A stretch of 64,000 nt of DNA from Balneolia bacterium (lineage in GTDB: Bacteria > Bacteroidota > Rhodothermia > Balneolales > Cyclonatronaceae), in assembly GCA_022565795.1 (NCBI GenBank), contig JAIUMA010000004.1, forward strand, positions 42,617 to 106,616, read 5' to 3'. The notes under the pieces are model-generated. The model saw only the letters and a program-made list of their open reading frames with translations. It was not told where the DNA came from and did no database searches. The translations under genes were made by a program, and so were the position numbers. Numbering within the stretch: position 1 is the stretch's first letter; every line of letters begins with the position of its first letter. Of the stretch, positions 8,169 to 16,290 are shown piece by piece.

Positions 8169-8529
8169 TCGCAAGGGAATCACCCCTTACGCCCCAGCGG
8201 CGATTTGACAGATATTCGTTGATGTTCTGGGTCTGATCGAGATCACCGTCTATGTAGAACTCCATTTGTCCGTCGCCGGGAAACAAAAGCATCCGGCTGG
8301 TGCCGGTGCTGGCGGGCGTCTGCACAAAGGGCTCTTGTGTGTCGTTATCGAACGAAGCGGTATACTCCCAGTTCCAGCTTCCTGTTAACAGGGTGATATC
8401 ACTTTCGAAATCCGAAAGATCAAAAGGAACTACGGTTGTATCGGTATCGGCATCATTTACGCCACAGCCCGCGAGCCAAAGCAGTGAAAGAATAGGTATT
8501 GCTGCAGGAAGAAGTTTTGAAAAATGCAT
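8116..8529 (-). CDS. small lipoprotein of unknown function
   Basis: A 137-residue protein with a lipoprotein signal peptide ending LWLAGC (Cys22). The rest is a short beta-rich domain: GSWNWEYTASF, then RMLLFPGDGQMEFYIDG, then RRWGVRGDSLAI and LYLRAD. This is the pattern of small lipocalin-like or META/copper-resistance-like lipoproteins common in Bacteroidota, but no specific family is certain. It probably sits in the outer membrane facing the periplasm. It converges on the truncated toxin-like gene, with their ends overlapping. Confidence 0.75.
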   Translation of the reverse strand: MHFSKLLPAAIPILSLLWLAGCGVNDADTDTTVVPFDLSDFESDITLLTGSWNWEYTASFDNDTQEPFVQTPASTGTSRMLLFPGDGQMEFYIDGDLDQTQNINEYLSNRRWGVRGDSLAISEAHLGGPETLYLRAD

Positions 8530-8692
8530 ATTCAGATTATCGTATGGGTATATCAGTTTGTAAGTCTTTGATATACATAGTACGATTGAAGATGCGGGTT
8601 CGTATAATTTAGAACGTTGTGTCTGTTACGGGCTTCTTTTTTCGTGTTTCCTTAAACTGACATTTAACTAATAATACACCTAAGTAACTGCA

Positions 8693-9259
8693 TCACGAGC
8701 GCTGTATGATGCTCTCCAGGATGGGCTGAAGCCGCTCTTTGTGCAGCATGCCGGGCGCGTAGCCCTCAACATAACCTTCACGGTTGATGAGGAAGGTCAT
8801 GGGCACCCCCATAATCGGACCAAAGCGATCGACTACGGTTCCGTCGTCTACCACCTGCGGATAATTGATCTGCATCTCGTTTACAAACGGCTCCACAATT
8901 TCCCAGCCCTCCTGATCGATGGACACCCCGAGAAACAGCACGTCATCGGCTTGGAACTCGGCTTGCAGCTCCATGAAATCAGGAATTTCTTCACGGCAGG
9001 GCGGGCACCAGGTGGCCCAGATATTGAGCACTACGATCTTGCCACGCTGCTCCGAAAGGGTGAAGGGATTACCCTCCATATCGGTCAGGGTGAAGTCGGG
9101 CGCGGGCTTCAGCTCGTCTCCGGCGGTTGATGGGTCGGTGATGTCGCGCATCATAATTGACGGAAAGCCACCGGCCGGCTCCGAAGGTCCGCTGGTCAGC
9201 AGATAAACCGGAATGATTAATAGTACTATAAAAACAGAGATGAGAAGATATTTGGGCAT
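8693..9259 (-). CDS. TlpA-family membrane-anchored thioredoxin
   Basis: A 188-residue protein with one N-terminal membrane segment (about residues 4-22) and a periplasmic thioredoxin fold. The active site is WCPPC (Cys85 and Cys88) within NIWATWCPPCREE. A cis-proline region reads GVPMTFLIN. The N-terminal APDFTLTDMEG block is typical of TlpA/ResA/AhpC-TSA-type reductases. It probably keeps periplasmic cysteines reduced, for example in cytochrome c maturation or redox repair. It is transcribed alone. The window has two more TlpA-type proteins with other active-site pairs. Confidence 0.9.
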   Translation of the reverse strand: MPKYLLISVFIVLLIIPVYLLTSGPSEPAGGFPSIMMRDITDPSTAGDELKPAPDFTLTDMEGNPFTLSEQRGKIVVLNIWATWCPPCREEIPDFMELQAEFQADDVLFLGVSIDQEGWEIVEPFVNEMQINYPQVVDDGTVVDRFGPIMGVPMTFLINREGYVEGYAPGMLHKERLQPILESIIQRS

Positions 9260-9452
9260 AAATTATATTCCTGAATAGTTAACCAGTTGCATGAATATAC
9301 GCTTTATTTGGCTTAATTATTTTGTAATGAACGAGAAGCAGCGGCAAAAATAATTTGGTATTCACCTTATCCGCAGAATTGCGGATTAAACGACAGACCC
9401 ATAGCTTGATGTTTAAAATGATAGCGCAAAGTTATGTATTCAACGGAAAATC

Positions 9453-9836
9453 ATGGATCCGAATATCCACAAGCTAAAAGAGAAAGCAGAAAAGCTTCAC
9501 ATATCCTCGGTGAAGCGACATATTTTTATTTGCGCTATGCCGCAGAAGGCGAAGTGCTGTAAGCCGGAAATTGGCGAGGCATCGTGGAAATATCTTAAGA
9601 AGCGTTTAAAGCAGCTCGGCCTGGAGGAAAAGGGCGGGGTTTACAGAACAAAGGCCGACTGTCTGCGCGTCTGTAAGCGCGGACCAGTAGCGGTAGTCTA
9701 TCCGGAGGGCGTCTGGTACCACTCCTGCTCGCCCGAAGTCCTGGAGCGCATCATACAGGAACACCTTATTGGTGGCGAGCCGGTGCAGGACTTTATGTTC
9801 GCGAAAAATGATCTGGGAGGAGAGGACGCAGATTAG
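9453..9836 (+). CDS. (2Fe-2S) thioredoxin-like ferredoxin
   Basis: A 127-residue protein of the thioredoxin-like [2Fe-2S] ferredoxin family (related to NuoE and Azotobacter FdI-type proteins). Cysteines lie at 27, 35, 36, 70, 74 and 92. The ligand pattern is [14 protein letters not shown], then [19 protein letters not shown], followed by [10 protein letters not shown]. It is soluble and cytoplasmic and probably carries electrons; the partner is unknown. A small dyad, atccgc-N6-gcggat at 9369-9386, lies about 70 bp upstream of the ATG and could be a regulatory site. Confidence 0.88.
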   Translation: MDPNIHKLKEKAEKLHISSVKRHIFICAMPQKAKCCKPEIGEASWKYLKKRLKQLGLEEKGGVYRTKADCLRVCKRGPVAVVYPEGVWYHSCSPEVLERIIQEHLIGGEPVQDFMFAKNDLGGEDAD

Positions 9837-10134
9837 CGCAGATTATGCCGCAGATTAACGCAAAGAGGAATATTGGATCGGGGCTTTATTTTGCACAGGG
9901 GTATTTATTCGCTTTATATGTTTCATAACAACAGAACTGTTAGGACGCAGATTAGCGCAACTTGTCCGGCTCCGCCTTGGCGGATGTCGGGATTAACACA
10001 AAGAGGAATATTGAGTCGGGGCATCATTTTATAACACGGTTATACCACGAAAACTACCCTTCTTTCGTGTTTTTAGTGCCTTTTCTTTTTAGTGTTTCTC
10101 TGCAGCGTTCGATAAATGCAGATGTGTGTCCCAA
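9837..10134. repeat. imperfect direct repeat in gene-free stretch
   Basis: Two related units follow each other. The first starts with gacgcagattagcgca near 9823 and continues to 'aacgcaaagaggaatattgg' and 'tcggggctttatttt'. The second starts with gacgcagattagcgca near 9944 and continues to 'aacacaaagaggaatattga' and 'tcggggcatcatttt'. The second unit carries an insertion with a palindromic 'tccgccttggcgga' core near 9970-9983. Fragments of a 'cacgaaaactacccttcttt' type follow. No gene is supported. Confidence 0.7.
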
Positions 10135-10168
10135 CAAAATAGGCCGCCCCGAAATCGGAACGGCCTAT
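10135..10168 (-). terminator. terminator of ahcY
   Basis: On the minus strand an 8-bp stem (ATAGGCCG / CGGCCTAT) with a 14-nt loop is followed by a T-rich run (TTTTGTT). It lies 28 bp after the ahcY stop codon. Confidence 0.85.
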
Positions 10169-10195
10169 GTAATCTTAACTATCGCCAGCTAAATA

Positions 10196-11503
10196 TTAGT
10201 AGCGGTAATAATCCGGCTTAAACGGTCCTTGCTGCTGAATGCCGAGGTACTGCGCCTGATCAGGCGTCAGCTCGTCGAGATCCACACCAATCTTAGCGAG
10301 ATGTAGCTTGGCTACTTTTTCATCAAGCTCTTTCGGCAGAACGTGAACATCGGTTGAGAACTCTTCCGGACGTGTCCAAAGCGCAATCTGCGCAAGCGTC
10401 TGATTCGTGAAGCTGTTCGACATCACAAAGCTCGGATGGCCAGTCGCGCAGCCAAGATTCACCAGGCGGCCTTCAGCCAGAAGGTAGATGGTGTTTCCGT
10501 TAGGCAGCGTGTAGGCATCAACCTGATCCTTGATGGTGTCTTTCTTGCCGTTGGCATTCAGCCATCTCACCTGAATCTCAGAGTCAAAGTGACCGATATT
10601 GCAGACAATGGCCTGATCTTTCATCACTTCAAAATGCTCAGCGCGGATAACGTCTTTACAGCCGGTAGCGGTAACAAAAATGTTTCCTTCCCGGGCGGCA
10701 TCATCCATTTTCTTAACCTCATACCCGTCCATGGCGGCCTGAAGCGCACAAATCGGATCGATTTCAGTAATGATTACGCGCGCGCCGTAGGAGCGCAGGT
10801 TTTCGGCTGAGCCTTTGCCCACATCGCCATAACCGGCAACTACGGCTACTTTACCGGCAATCATTACGTCGGTGGCACGCTTGATACCATCAACCAGTGA
10901 TTCGCGGCAGCCGTAGAGGTTGTCGAATTTCGACTTGGTAACGGAGTCGTTCACGTTAATGGCCGGAACCTTAAGCGTACCTTCCTTGGCCATTTGGTAG
11001 AGTCTGTGAACACCGGTTGTGGTTTCTTCAGACAGACCCCTAATGCCTTCAAGCAGCTCCGGATAATCGTCGTGAACCATTGCGGTAAGATCACCACCAT
11101 CATCCAGAATCATGTTCAGCGGCTGCCCATCAGGGAAGTGGAGCGTCTGTTCAATACACCAGTTAAATTCCTCTTCGGTCATTCCTTTCCAGGCGTAAAC
11201 AGGAATTCCTGCAGCGGCGATAGCGGCAGCAGCGTGATCCTGCGTAGAGAAAATGTTACAAGACGACCATGTTACATCTGCTCCAAGCTCAACCAGCGTT
11301 TCGATGAGCACAGCCGTTTGAACGGTCATGTGCAGGCAGCCCGCAATACGCGCACCTTTGAGCGGCTTGCTTTCGCCATATTCTTCTCTAAGGGCCATCA
11401 GACCCGGCATTTCTGCCTCTGCTACTTTAATTTCCTTACGACCCCAGTCGGCAAGACTGATGTCTTTTACCTTGAAGGGAAGTTTTTCTTTAGTTTCAAT
11501 CAT
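10196..11503 (-). CDS. ahcY: adenosylhomocysteinase
   Basis: Hydrolyses S-adenosylhomocysteine to adenosine and homocysteine with bound NAD, relieving product inhibition of methyltransferases. It has 435 residues, in the usual range for the family. The NAD-binding loop GYGDVGKG is at 224-231. The substrate-site segment [14 protein letters not shown] is at about 182-195. The C-terminal end KPDYYRY is the classical subunit-swap tail that reaches the neighbouring NAD site. It is cytoplasmic, a tetramer in relatives, and is transcribed alone with its own terminator. I saw no SAH riboswitch fold in the 188 bp upstream. Confidence 0.98.
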   Translation of the reverse strand: MIETKEKLPFKVKDISLADWGRKEIKVAEAEMPGLMALREEYGESKPLKGARIAGCLHMTVQTAVLIETLVELGADVTWSSCNIFSTQDHAAAAIAAAGIPVYAWKGMTEEEFNWCIEQTLHFPDGQPLNMILDDGGDLTAMVHDDYPELLEGIRGLSEETTTGVHRLYQMAKEGTLKVPAINVNDSVTKSKFDNLYGCRESLVDGIKRATDVMIAGKVAVVAGYGDVGKGSAENLRSYGARVIITEIDPICALQAAMDGYEVKKMDDAAREGNIFVTATGCKDVIRAEHFEVMKDQAIVCNIGHFDSEIQVRWLNANGKKDTIKDQVDAYTLPNGNTIYLLAEGRLVNLGCATGHPSFVMSNSFTNQTLAQIALWTRPEEFSTDVHVLPKELDEKVAKLHLAKIGVDLDELTPDQAQYLGIQQQGPFKPDYYRY

Positions 11504-11622
11504 AATAATAAGTTATCCGGTTTCTATAATAGCTTCGTAAACTAAACCAAATAACCGGAAGTATCAATTCATATTGCGCTAAAAATCTTGTAAAAAAGGT
11601 ACTTCGCAAATGATTCTGAATA

Positions 11623-11638
11623 GATTGAGGAGTGTTGA
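11623..11638 (+). repeat. 16-bp direct repeat, left of the toxin-antitoxin pair
   Basis: The sequence gattgaggagtgttga is found identically at 12270-12285, directly after the toxin stop codon. The two copies bracket the whole toxin-antitoxin module. Confidence 0.9.
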
Positions 11639-11641
11639 ATA

Positions 11642-11673
11642 AAGTGTTTATTTTGTACTTTATAAATACACTT
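11642..11673 (+). promoter_or_regulatory. dyad upstream of the antitoxin, possible operator
   Basis: The arms aagtgttta and taaatacactt form an imperfect inverted repeat, centred about 35 bp before the antitoxin start. Phd/YefM antitoxins usually bind such dyads to repress their own operon. The site is inferred from symmetry and position only. Confidence 0.4.
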
Positions 11674-11691
11674 AAGAATACATATTGAATT

Positions 11692-11985
11692 ATGGCAACT
11701 ACACGCATTGAATTAGACCAGGATATCCAGCCGCTTTCTGAATTCCGAAAACATGCTGCAGATTTCATTTCCAAAATCAAGGAACAGAAGAGACCAATTG
11801 TTTTGACTCAACACGGTAAAAGCGCGGCTGTTTTAGTTGATGTAGCTGAATATCAGCGTATGATTGATAAAATTGATCTGATGGACGAGCTGATCGAAGC
11901 TGAGCGTCAAATTGCAAAGGGGGAAGTTGTCTCACATGAAGAAGCCAAAAATATGATCAAAGCTAATCTGGATAAGTGGACATAA
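11692..11985 (+). CDS. Phd/YefM-family antitoxin
   Basis: A 97-residue protein with the N-terminal DNA-binding region of Phd/YefM antitoxins. It has a PLSEFRKHAADFI helix (about residues 14-26), the RPIVLTQHGKSAAVLVDVAEYQRM strand-helix block (about 34-57) and a C-terminal toxin-binding tail. It neutralises the ParE/RelE toxin encoded by the next gene, with which it overlaps by 10 bp, and probably represses the operon. The pair is flanked by a 16-bp direct repeat, which suggests it was inserted as a unit. Confidence 0.92.
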   Translation: MATTRIELDQDIQPLSEFRKHAADFISKIKEQKRPIVLTQHGKSAAVLVDVAEYQRMIDKIDLMDELIEAERQIAKGEVVSHEEAKNMIKANLDKWT

Positions 11986-12275
11986 TCTGGACAAACCAAG
12001 CCATAAAGAAGCTTAATGACTTTGTTGATTACATCGCCAGAGATGATTTAGCTACGGCTGAGTCCTGGGCAATGGATGTAATCAGAAAAACGGATCAGCT
12101 TATAGAACAACCTGAATCAGGCAGGATTGTCCCTGAGTATAATGAGCCAGGTTTACGTGAATTGATTTTGAGTAACTACAGGGTGATCTACAGAATTCGT
12201 GAAGAAGAAAGCAAAATCTATATTCAAACCATTTGGCACGTAAGGCAAAATCCTTTGAAACAGAAGTCTGATTGA
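11976..12275 (+). CDS. ParE/RelE-superfamily toxin
   Basis: A 99-residue toxin of the ParE/RelE fold. The typical blocks are visible: DIIWTNQAIKKLNDFVDYIA at the start, SGRIVPEYNEPGLRELI in the middle, then YRVIYRIREEESKIYIQTIWHVRQ at the end. The sequence is closer to the ParE branch (gyrase-targeting) than to RelE, because the RelE catalytic residues are not obvious. Whether it poisons gyrase or cleaves mRNA cannot be decided here. Its start overlaps the antitoxin stop, so the two are translated together. The stop codon falls inside the right-hand copy of the direct repeat. Confidence 0.9.
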   Translation: MDIIWTNQAIKKLNDFVDYIARDDLATAESWAMDVIRKTDQLIEQPESGRIVPEYNEPGLRELILSNYRVIYRIREEESKIYIQTIWHVRQNPLKQKSD

Positions 12276-12285
12276 GGAGTGTTGA
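12270..12285 (+). repeat. 16-bp direct repeat, right of the toxin-antitoxin pair
   Basis: Identical to 11623-11638. It overlaps the toxin stop codon, so the last codons of the toxin are supplied by the repeat. Confidence 0.9.
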
Positions 12286-12375
12286 TTGCTTATCTCTGAG
12301 TTTGGTTTGAAACATGCGGTGGGAGGAAAAGAACCCAAAACCCCAAACGTTGCGAAGCACCCTAACACTCCTCAA
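12272..12375. repeat. 104-bp segment with 12-bp terminal inverted repeats
   Basis: The sequence ttgaggagtgtt at 12272-12283 is repeated as its exact complement at 12364-12375. The element between has no gene. The 12-bp core is the same as in the direct repeat left of the toxin-antitoxin pair. The size and inverted ends resemble a miniature mobile element or a recombination site, but no target-site duplication was identified. Confidence 0.5.
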
Positions 12376-12501
12376 ATACCTCTGAGTTATTTAAGCCTCG
12401 ACCATTTTTTATGCCTTATTATTAATTATTTATTCACTTTAAATTCAATAATGATAAGCTGTTGACACTGACATACTGTTCCCCTGCATACTCCTGAAAT
12501 C

Positions 12502-14580
12502 CTACTTCACAAAACTTACCTTCCTGACTTCCTGCCCCTCAGCCGTTCGAAGCTGTATGATGTATATTCCACTAGCTTGTCCGCTTGCATCCCAGCGCAC
12601 ATGATGCTCGCCAGTCAGCCGGTTTTCGTTTAAAAGCCGGGCCACCAAGCGACCGTTAATATCATACACGTCTATCGTTACCTCACCTGGAGATCCAACC
12701 AGAAAAGGGATAATGGTAGCCGGATTGAACGGGTTTGGATAGGGATTCAGCAGCTGTGTGCTTACCGGCAGTTCTGATTCAAGATCGTCAAAGAGACCGG
12801 GAATGCTGTCCGACTGACCAATGATCCGCTCGGAGTTCGGATCGATCTCAGGTGCGCCCGGCTGAAATGGAAGCGCTACGTTTATCTCAAACGGATACTG
12901 CTCGGGATGAAAGGTGATGGTGGTATCGCGCTGACCCGCAGCCTCCGGAATACGAATCGTAAGGGGGAGATTGTCTGAAAAACCGGTGGCATTAAAATCA
13001 GGCGTAAATCGCTCGGTGATGCGCATCTGCAGCGTTACGGATTCATCGGCTGCGGCCGGACGACTGGCGTAACGGAGCGTATATGAGGGAACGGCCTCAT
13101 CATAAATCCAGAGATTAAAAAAATCAGTTAGCGACCGGCCGCTTACCTGTTCCGCGTGCATCTGAAAATCCTCAGTGGTGGCAGACTTGTAGCGGAATTC
13201 GCCCTGCATCCATTCGCGGAGTATTTCGAAAAAGAGGTCATCACCCAGCTTATACCTCAGCTGATGAAGGACGATAGCGCCCTTGGCATAGCTGGTCCGG
13301 AAGCGAAATATGCGGGCAACGCTGCCGCCAGGATCAGCCGGATCGATGGAAGCCGTGGGTACATAAACCCGGCCGGGCTCCTGTATAATCTGATTGATAT
13401 GCGCAGCCCGCCAGTCGCGAAAGGCGTCATCACCCTCGAAATGCTCAATCACCAGTCCTTCGGCGTAAGTGGCAAAACCTTCGTTCAGCCAGATATCTTC
13501 CCAGCCGGCGCAGGTCACTCCGTTACCAAACCATTGGTGGGCTAACTCGTGCGCAACCAATCGCTGCGAAAAGCTGCCCATAGAGCTCATAGTCTGATGC
13601 TCCATACCTCCGCCCCGTCCGAACTGGGCATGACCGTACTTTTCGTCTATAAACGGGTAATCGCCGAAAAGCTCGGTAAAGAGGTGAAGCATGTCGATTG
13701 TAAGGCCAATCTGCTCCCGCACCATTGGCGTATCGTTATCGGAGTAAACATAATTGAGCACGGGCATCGAATCGCCTGGAGCGTAATGGAAATAATCAGT
13801 GAACTCATTGTATGAAGCTCCGGCCAGCGAAAGCAGGTAGTGCGCCGTGGGATAACGGGTGCGCCAGTGCCATTCAGTGCGGTTGTTATCGAGCTGCGTT
13901 CGGGCGTGGAGCAGGCCGTTTGAGCCAAGCTTTAGACCGGAGGGAATGCGTACGATAATATCAGCAGAATCGGCTTTCACCGCCGGAGTATTCTTGTTCG
14001 GAAACCAGTCCCGCGCGCCAAACGGCTGGCTCAGCGTCCAGAAGTGCGGCTGACCCGCTCTTTGCGAAAACACAAAGCTGCCGAAGCCACTGCTTCCCGG
14101 CGTGCCTTCGTAATCGATTCGAATGAGACGGGATGTGCCGGCCTGCTGAACCTCGGGAAAACTGATTTCAACAAAAAAGTCGACCGGCCCGGGTGAGCGC
14201 ATAAAGCTGAGCTGAGCGGATTCGTCTTCGGTTAGGATATCCGATATTTCAAGACGTCTGTTTAATTCAAGGGTGATGCGGTCCGTGGCTTCATTAAACT
14301 GAATGAGCAGGGTCGCGGAACCTCCGATGCGGGTGTCTTCGGGCCAGACGTCCAGATCAAGCTTGTAATACCCGACATCAAACGACGGATCTGGGTCTTT
14401 ATCCGACAGATAAAACAGCGACTGCCCGTGAGTCGGATTGCTTTTAGTGTAGGCACACCAGTGAAGCTCTTCCTGCGCTGATGCCGTCCGGGGTACTAGA
14501 AAAATAACCAGGCATGCAAAAAATCCGCTTAATGTGAACTGCAGAAATGGTTTTCGGACGGTATGGGGCTGGGATGTCAT
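12502..14580 (-). CDS. secreted M1-family aminopeptidase with T9SS sorting domain
   Basis: A zinc aminopeptidase of the M1 family. The zinc motif HELAHQ begins at about residue 344 (minus-strand bases 13551 onward), followed by the second-Glu block NEGFATYAEG. An upstream GGGMEHQT region corresponds to the GxMEN exopeptidase motif. The last 85 residues are a T9SS type A sorting domain (NPYPNPFNPATIIPF ... YIIQLRTAEGQEVRKVSF). I start at the ATG 14578-14580, which gives a signal peptide ending near TASAQE. In-frame ATGs at 14581-14586 and 14593-14595 and a longer form to 14658 are possible. It is probably secreted to the cell surface or medium for peptide use. The T9SS apparatus is not in this window. 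Confidence 0.93.
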   Translation of the reverse strand: MTSQPHTVRKPFLQFTLSGFFACLVIFLVPRTASAQEELHWCAYTKSNPTHGQSLFYLSDKDPDPSFDVGYYKLDLDVWPEDTRIGGSATLLIQFNEATDRITLELNRRLEISDILTEDESAQLSFMRSPGPVDFFVEISFPEVQQAGTSRLIRIDYEGTPGSSGFGSFVFSQRAGQPHFWTLSQPFGARDWFPNKNTPAVKADSADIIVRIPSGLKLGSNGLLHARTQLDNNRTEWHWRTRYPTAHYLLSLAGASYNEFTDYFHYAPGDSMPVLNYVYSDNDTPMVREQIGLTIDMLHLFTELFGDYPFIDEKYGHAQFGRGGGMEHQTMSSMGSFSQRLVAHELAHQWFGNGVTCAGWEDIWLNEGFATYAEGLVIEHFEGDDAFRDWRAAHINQIIQEPGRVYVPTASIDPADPGGSVARIFRFRTSYAKGAIVLHQLRYKLGDDLFFEILREWMQGEFRYKSATTEDFQMHAEQVSGRSLTDFFNLWIYDEAVPSYTLRYASRPAAADESVTLQMRITERFTPDFNATGFSDNLPLTIRIPEAAGQRDTTITFHPEQYPFEINVALPFQPGAPEIDPNSERIIGQSDSIPGLFDDLESELPVSTQLLNPYPNPFNPATIIPFLVGSPGEVTIDVYDINGRLVARLLNENRLTGEHHVRWDASGQASGIYIIQLRTAEGQEVRKVSFVK

Positions 14581-14836
14581 CATCATAAAAAACATCCGAA
14601 AAGAAGCGGTCTCACGCAAGCGGGAAACGAGCAAAATTGAGCGAAGCCTTTTTACCAAAACTTGACTTCTGCTGAACGCCTTTTACCATAAACTTGGTTA
14701 GCTTACCTCGTCTTGCTGCCGGGGTGAATACCGGAGCAGCGCATCACAAAAAAAACGACTTCAAACGCTTTCCGCAAATCCCTATATCACGCTGATTCGG
14801 GAGAACCATAACTTTCGCCGGGTTTGGTTCTCGCAG

Positions 14837-16021
14837 ATGGTTTCGAACCTGGGCGACTGGTTCGGCGTGCTGGCGGTATATGCGCTCATTATCGATTTTT
14901 CGGGGTCGGAGCTTTTGCTTGGCCTTATCATCGTAATAAAAATGATGAGTTTTGCCGTATTTTCGCCCTTTGCAGGCTATATAGCCGATCGATTCGACCG
15001 GCGAACGCTCATGATTATTTGTGATTTCGGCCGTGGCTTTGCTGTGCTCAGCTTTCTTTTGGTACGAACACCCGAAATGCTCTGGCTCATCTACCTGATG
15101 ACGGCCATTCAAATGATGTTCGCCGCCGTGTTTGAGCCGGCCAAGCAGTCGTCAATTCCAAACATCACCACCCCGAATGAGCTGGTTCGGGCGAATATTC
15201 TGTCCAACTTATCCTGGAGTATCATCTTCACCAGCGGGATGGGACTCGGCGGACTGGCAACGGCTGCTTTCGGCACGGATGCGGTCTTCATCATGAATGG
15301 ACTAGGCTATATACTGTCCACCATCTTCATTTTCCGGGCTACGATTCCGCACGTTCGGGATGAAGCCACCATGGAGAGCCTTCGGCGGCCGATTAAGGGT
15401 ATTATGGACGGCTACAAATATTTATGGAAAACCGGGAGGGTGTATCGTCCGGCATTGGCAAAAGGAACCATGACCATCTTCCTGGGTTCGCTGGTCTATA
15501 TGCTCATTCTTATTTCAGACCAGATACTGATGATGGGCAGCGCCGGTCTTGGTCTGTTATATGCTGCACGCGGAGCGGGTACGGCCGTTGGACCCGTAGT
15601 GATTCGGAAACTTTTCCCCAACGAGCGCCAATGGGTTACCTACATGGGAATTGCGATGATGGTCGCCGGATTGAGCTACACCGTGGTGGGCCTTACTTCT
15701 TCGCTTTGGCTGATGCTTCTTTTTGTGTTCGTGGCGCACAGCGGCTCGGGCGCCAACTGGGTGTCGAGTACTGTTTTGCTCCAGCAGCGCGCGCCCGACA
15801 ACTTTCGCGGAAGGGTATTCAGCGCCGAATTTCTGATGTTCACCGTGGCTCAGTCGATATCCACGCTGGTGGTTTCGCTGCTTCTGGAGCATGATATCGT
15901 TGATCTGCAGACCGCCATACTCGGCGCCAGCGCTGGTCTTGTAATAACAGGTGGCCTCTGGCTGCTAACCATTGCCCGAAAGGAAAAAGCCAGCCAGCAG
16001 GCTGAAGCCTTCGCAAACTGA
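14837..16021 (+). CDS. MFS transporter (MFS_3/EntS-like), start uncertain
   Basis: About 394 residues with some 11 membrane segments. The motif between segments 2 and 3 reads GYIADRFDRRTLM, matching the MFS signature GxxADRxxRR. The overall type is that of MFS_3/EntS-like exporters. The first ATG (14837) starts inside what should be the first helix: the frame is open for 45 codons before it and encodes the family-typical lead NPYITLIRENHNFRRVWFSQ, but with no ATG, GTG or TTG. Either a rare start such as CTG 14792 or ATT 14795 is used, or the GTG at 14724 in another frame is joined across the 8-A run at 14748-14755. The substrate is unknown. Confidence 0.87.
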   Translation: MVSNLGDWFGVLAVYALIIDFSGSELLLGLIIVIKMMSFAVFSPFAGYIADRFDRRTLMIICDFGRGFAVLSFLLVRTPEMLWLIYLMTAIQMMFAAVFEPAKQSSIPNITTPNELVRANILSNLSWSIIFTSGMGLGGLATAAFGTDAVFIMNGLGYILSTIFIFRATIPHVRDEATMESLRRPIKGIMDGYKYLWKTGRVYRPALAKGTMTIFLGSLVYMLILISDQILMMGSAGLGLLYAARGAGTAVGPVVIRKLFPNERQWVTYMGIAMMVAGLSYTVVGLTSSLWLMLLFVFVAHSGSGANWVSSTVLLQQRAPDNFRGRVFSAEFLMFTVAQSISTLVVSLLLEHDIVDLQTAILGASAGLVITGGLWLLTIARKEKASQQAEAFAN

Positions 16022-16290
16022 AAGACTGACCGGAAGGTCTAAGGTCTAAGGTCGCAAGTCGAGGGGCAAAGGTCTGAAGTACTGGAATGATAGGTCGTGC
16101 ACGGATTCAGCACTCAACATTCAAAATGGGAGCGCCGGCGGCCATCCCTGCTTCTTGAAAAATTCACATTAGCTGGGTATATTCTAATACTGAACTTATA
16201 TATTGTAATTAATCGTCCTGAACTGATAGCCTGCCCCGAATAAAATCCCGGCAGCGTATAGGTAAAAGCGTAACAAAGAAGGTGTTCAAC

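Noticed and set aside
11504..11691. Possible SAH riboswitch upstream of adenosylhomocysteinase.
   Set aside because: No stem-loop or conserved core of a SAH or SAM riboswitch was seen; the stretch is AT-rich and contains the toxin-antitoxin promoter reading the other way.
12100..12375. A 91-codon minus-strand frame opposite the toxin gene.
   Set aside because: It is antisense to the well-supported ParE-like gene and ends in the 104-bp repeat segment.
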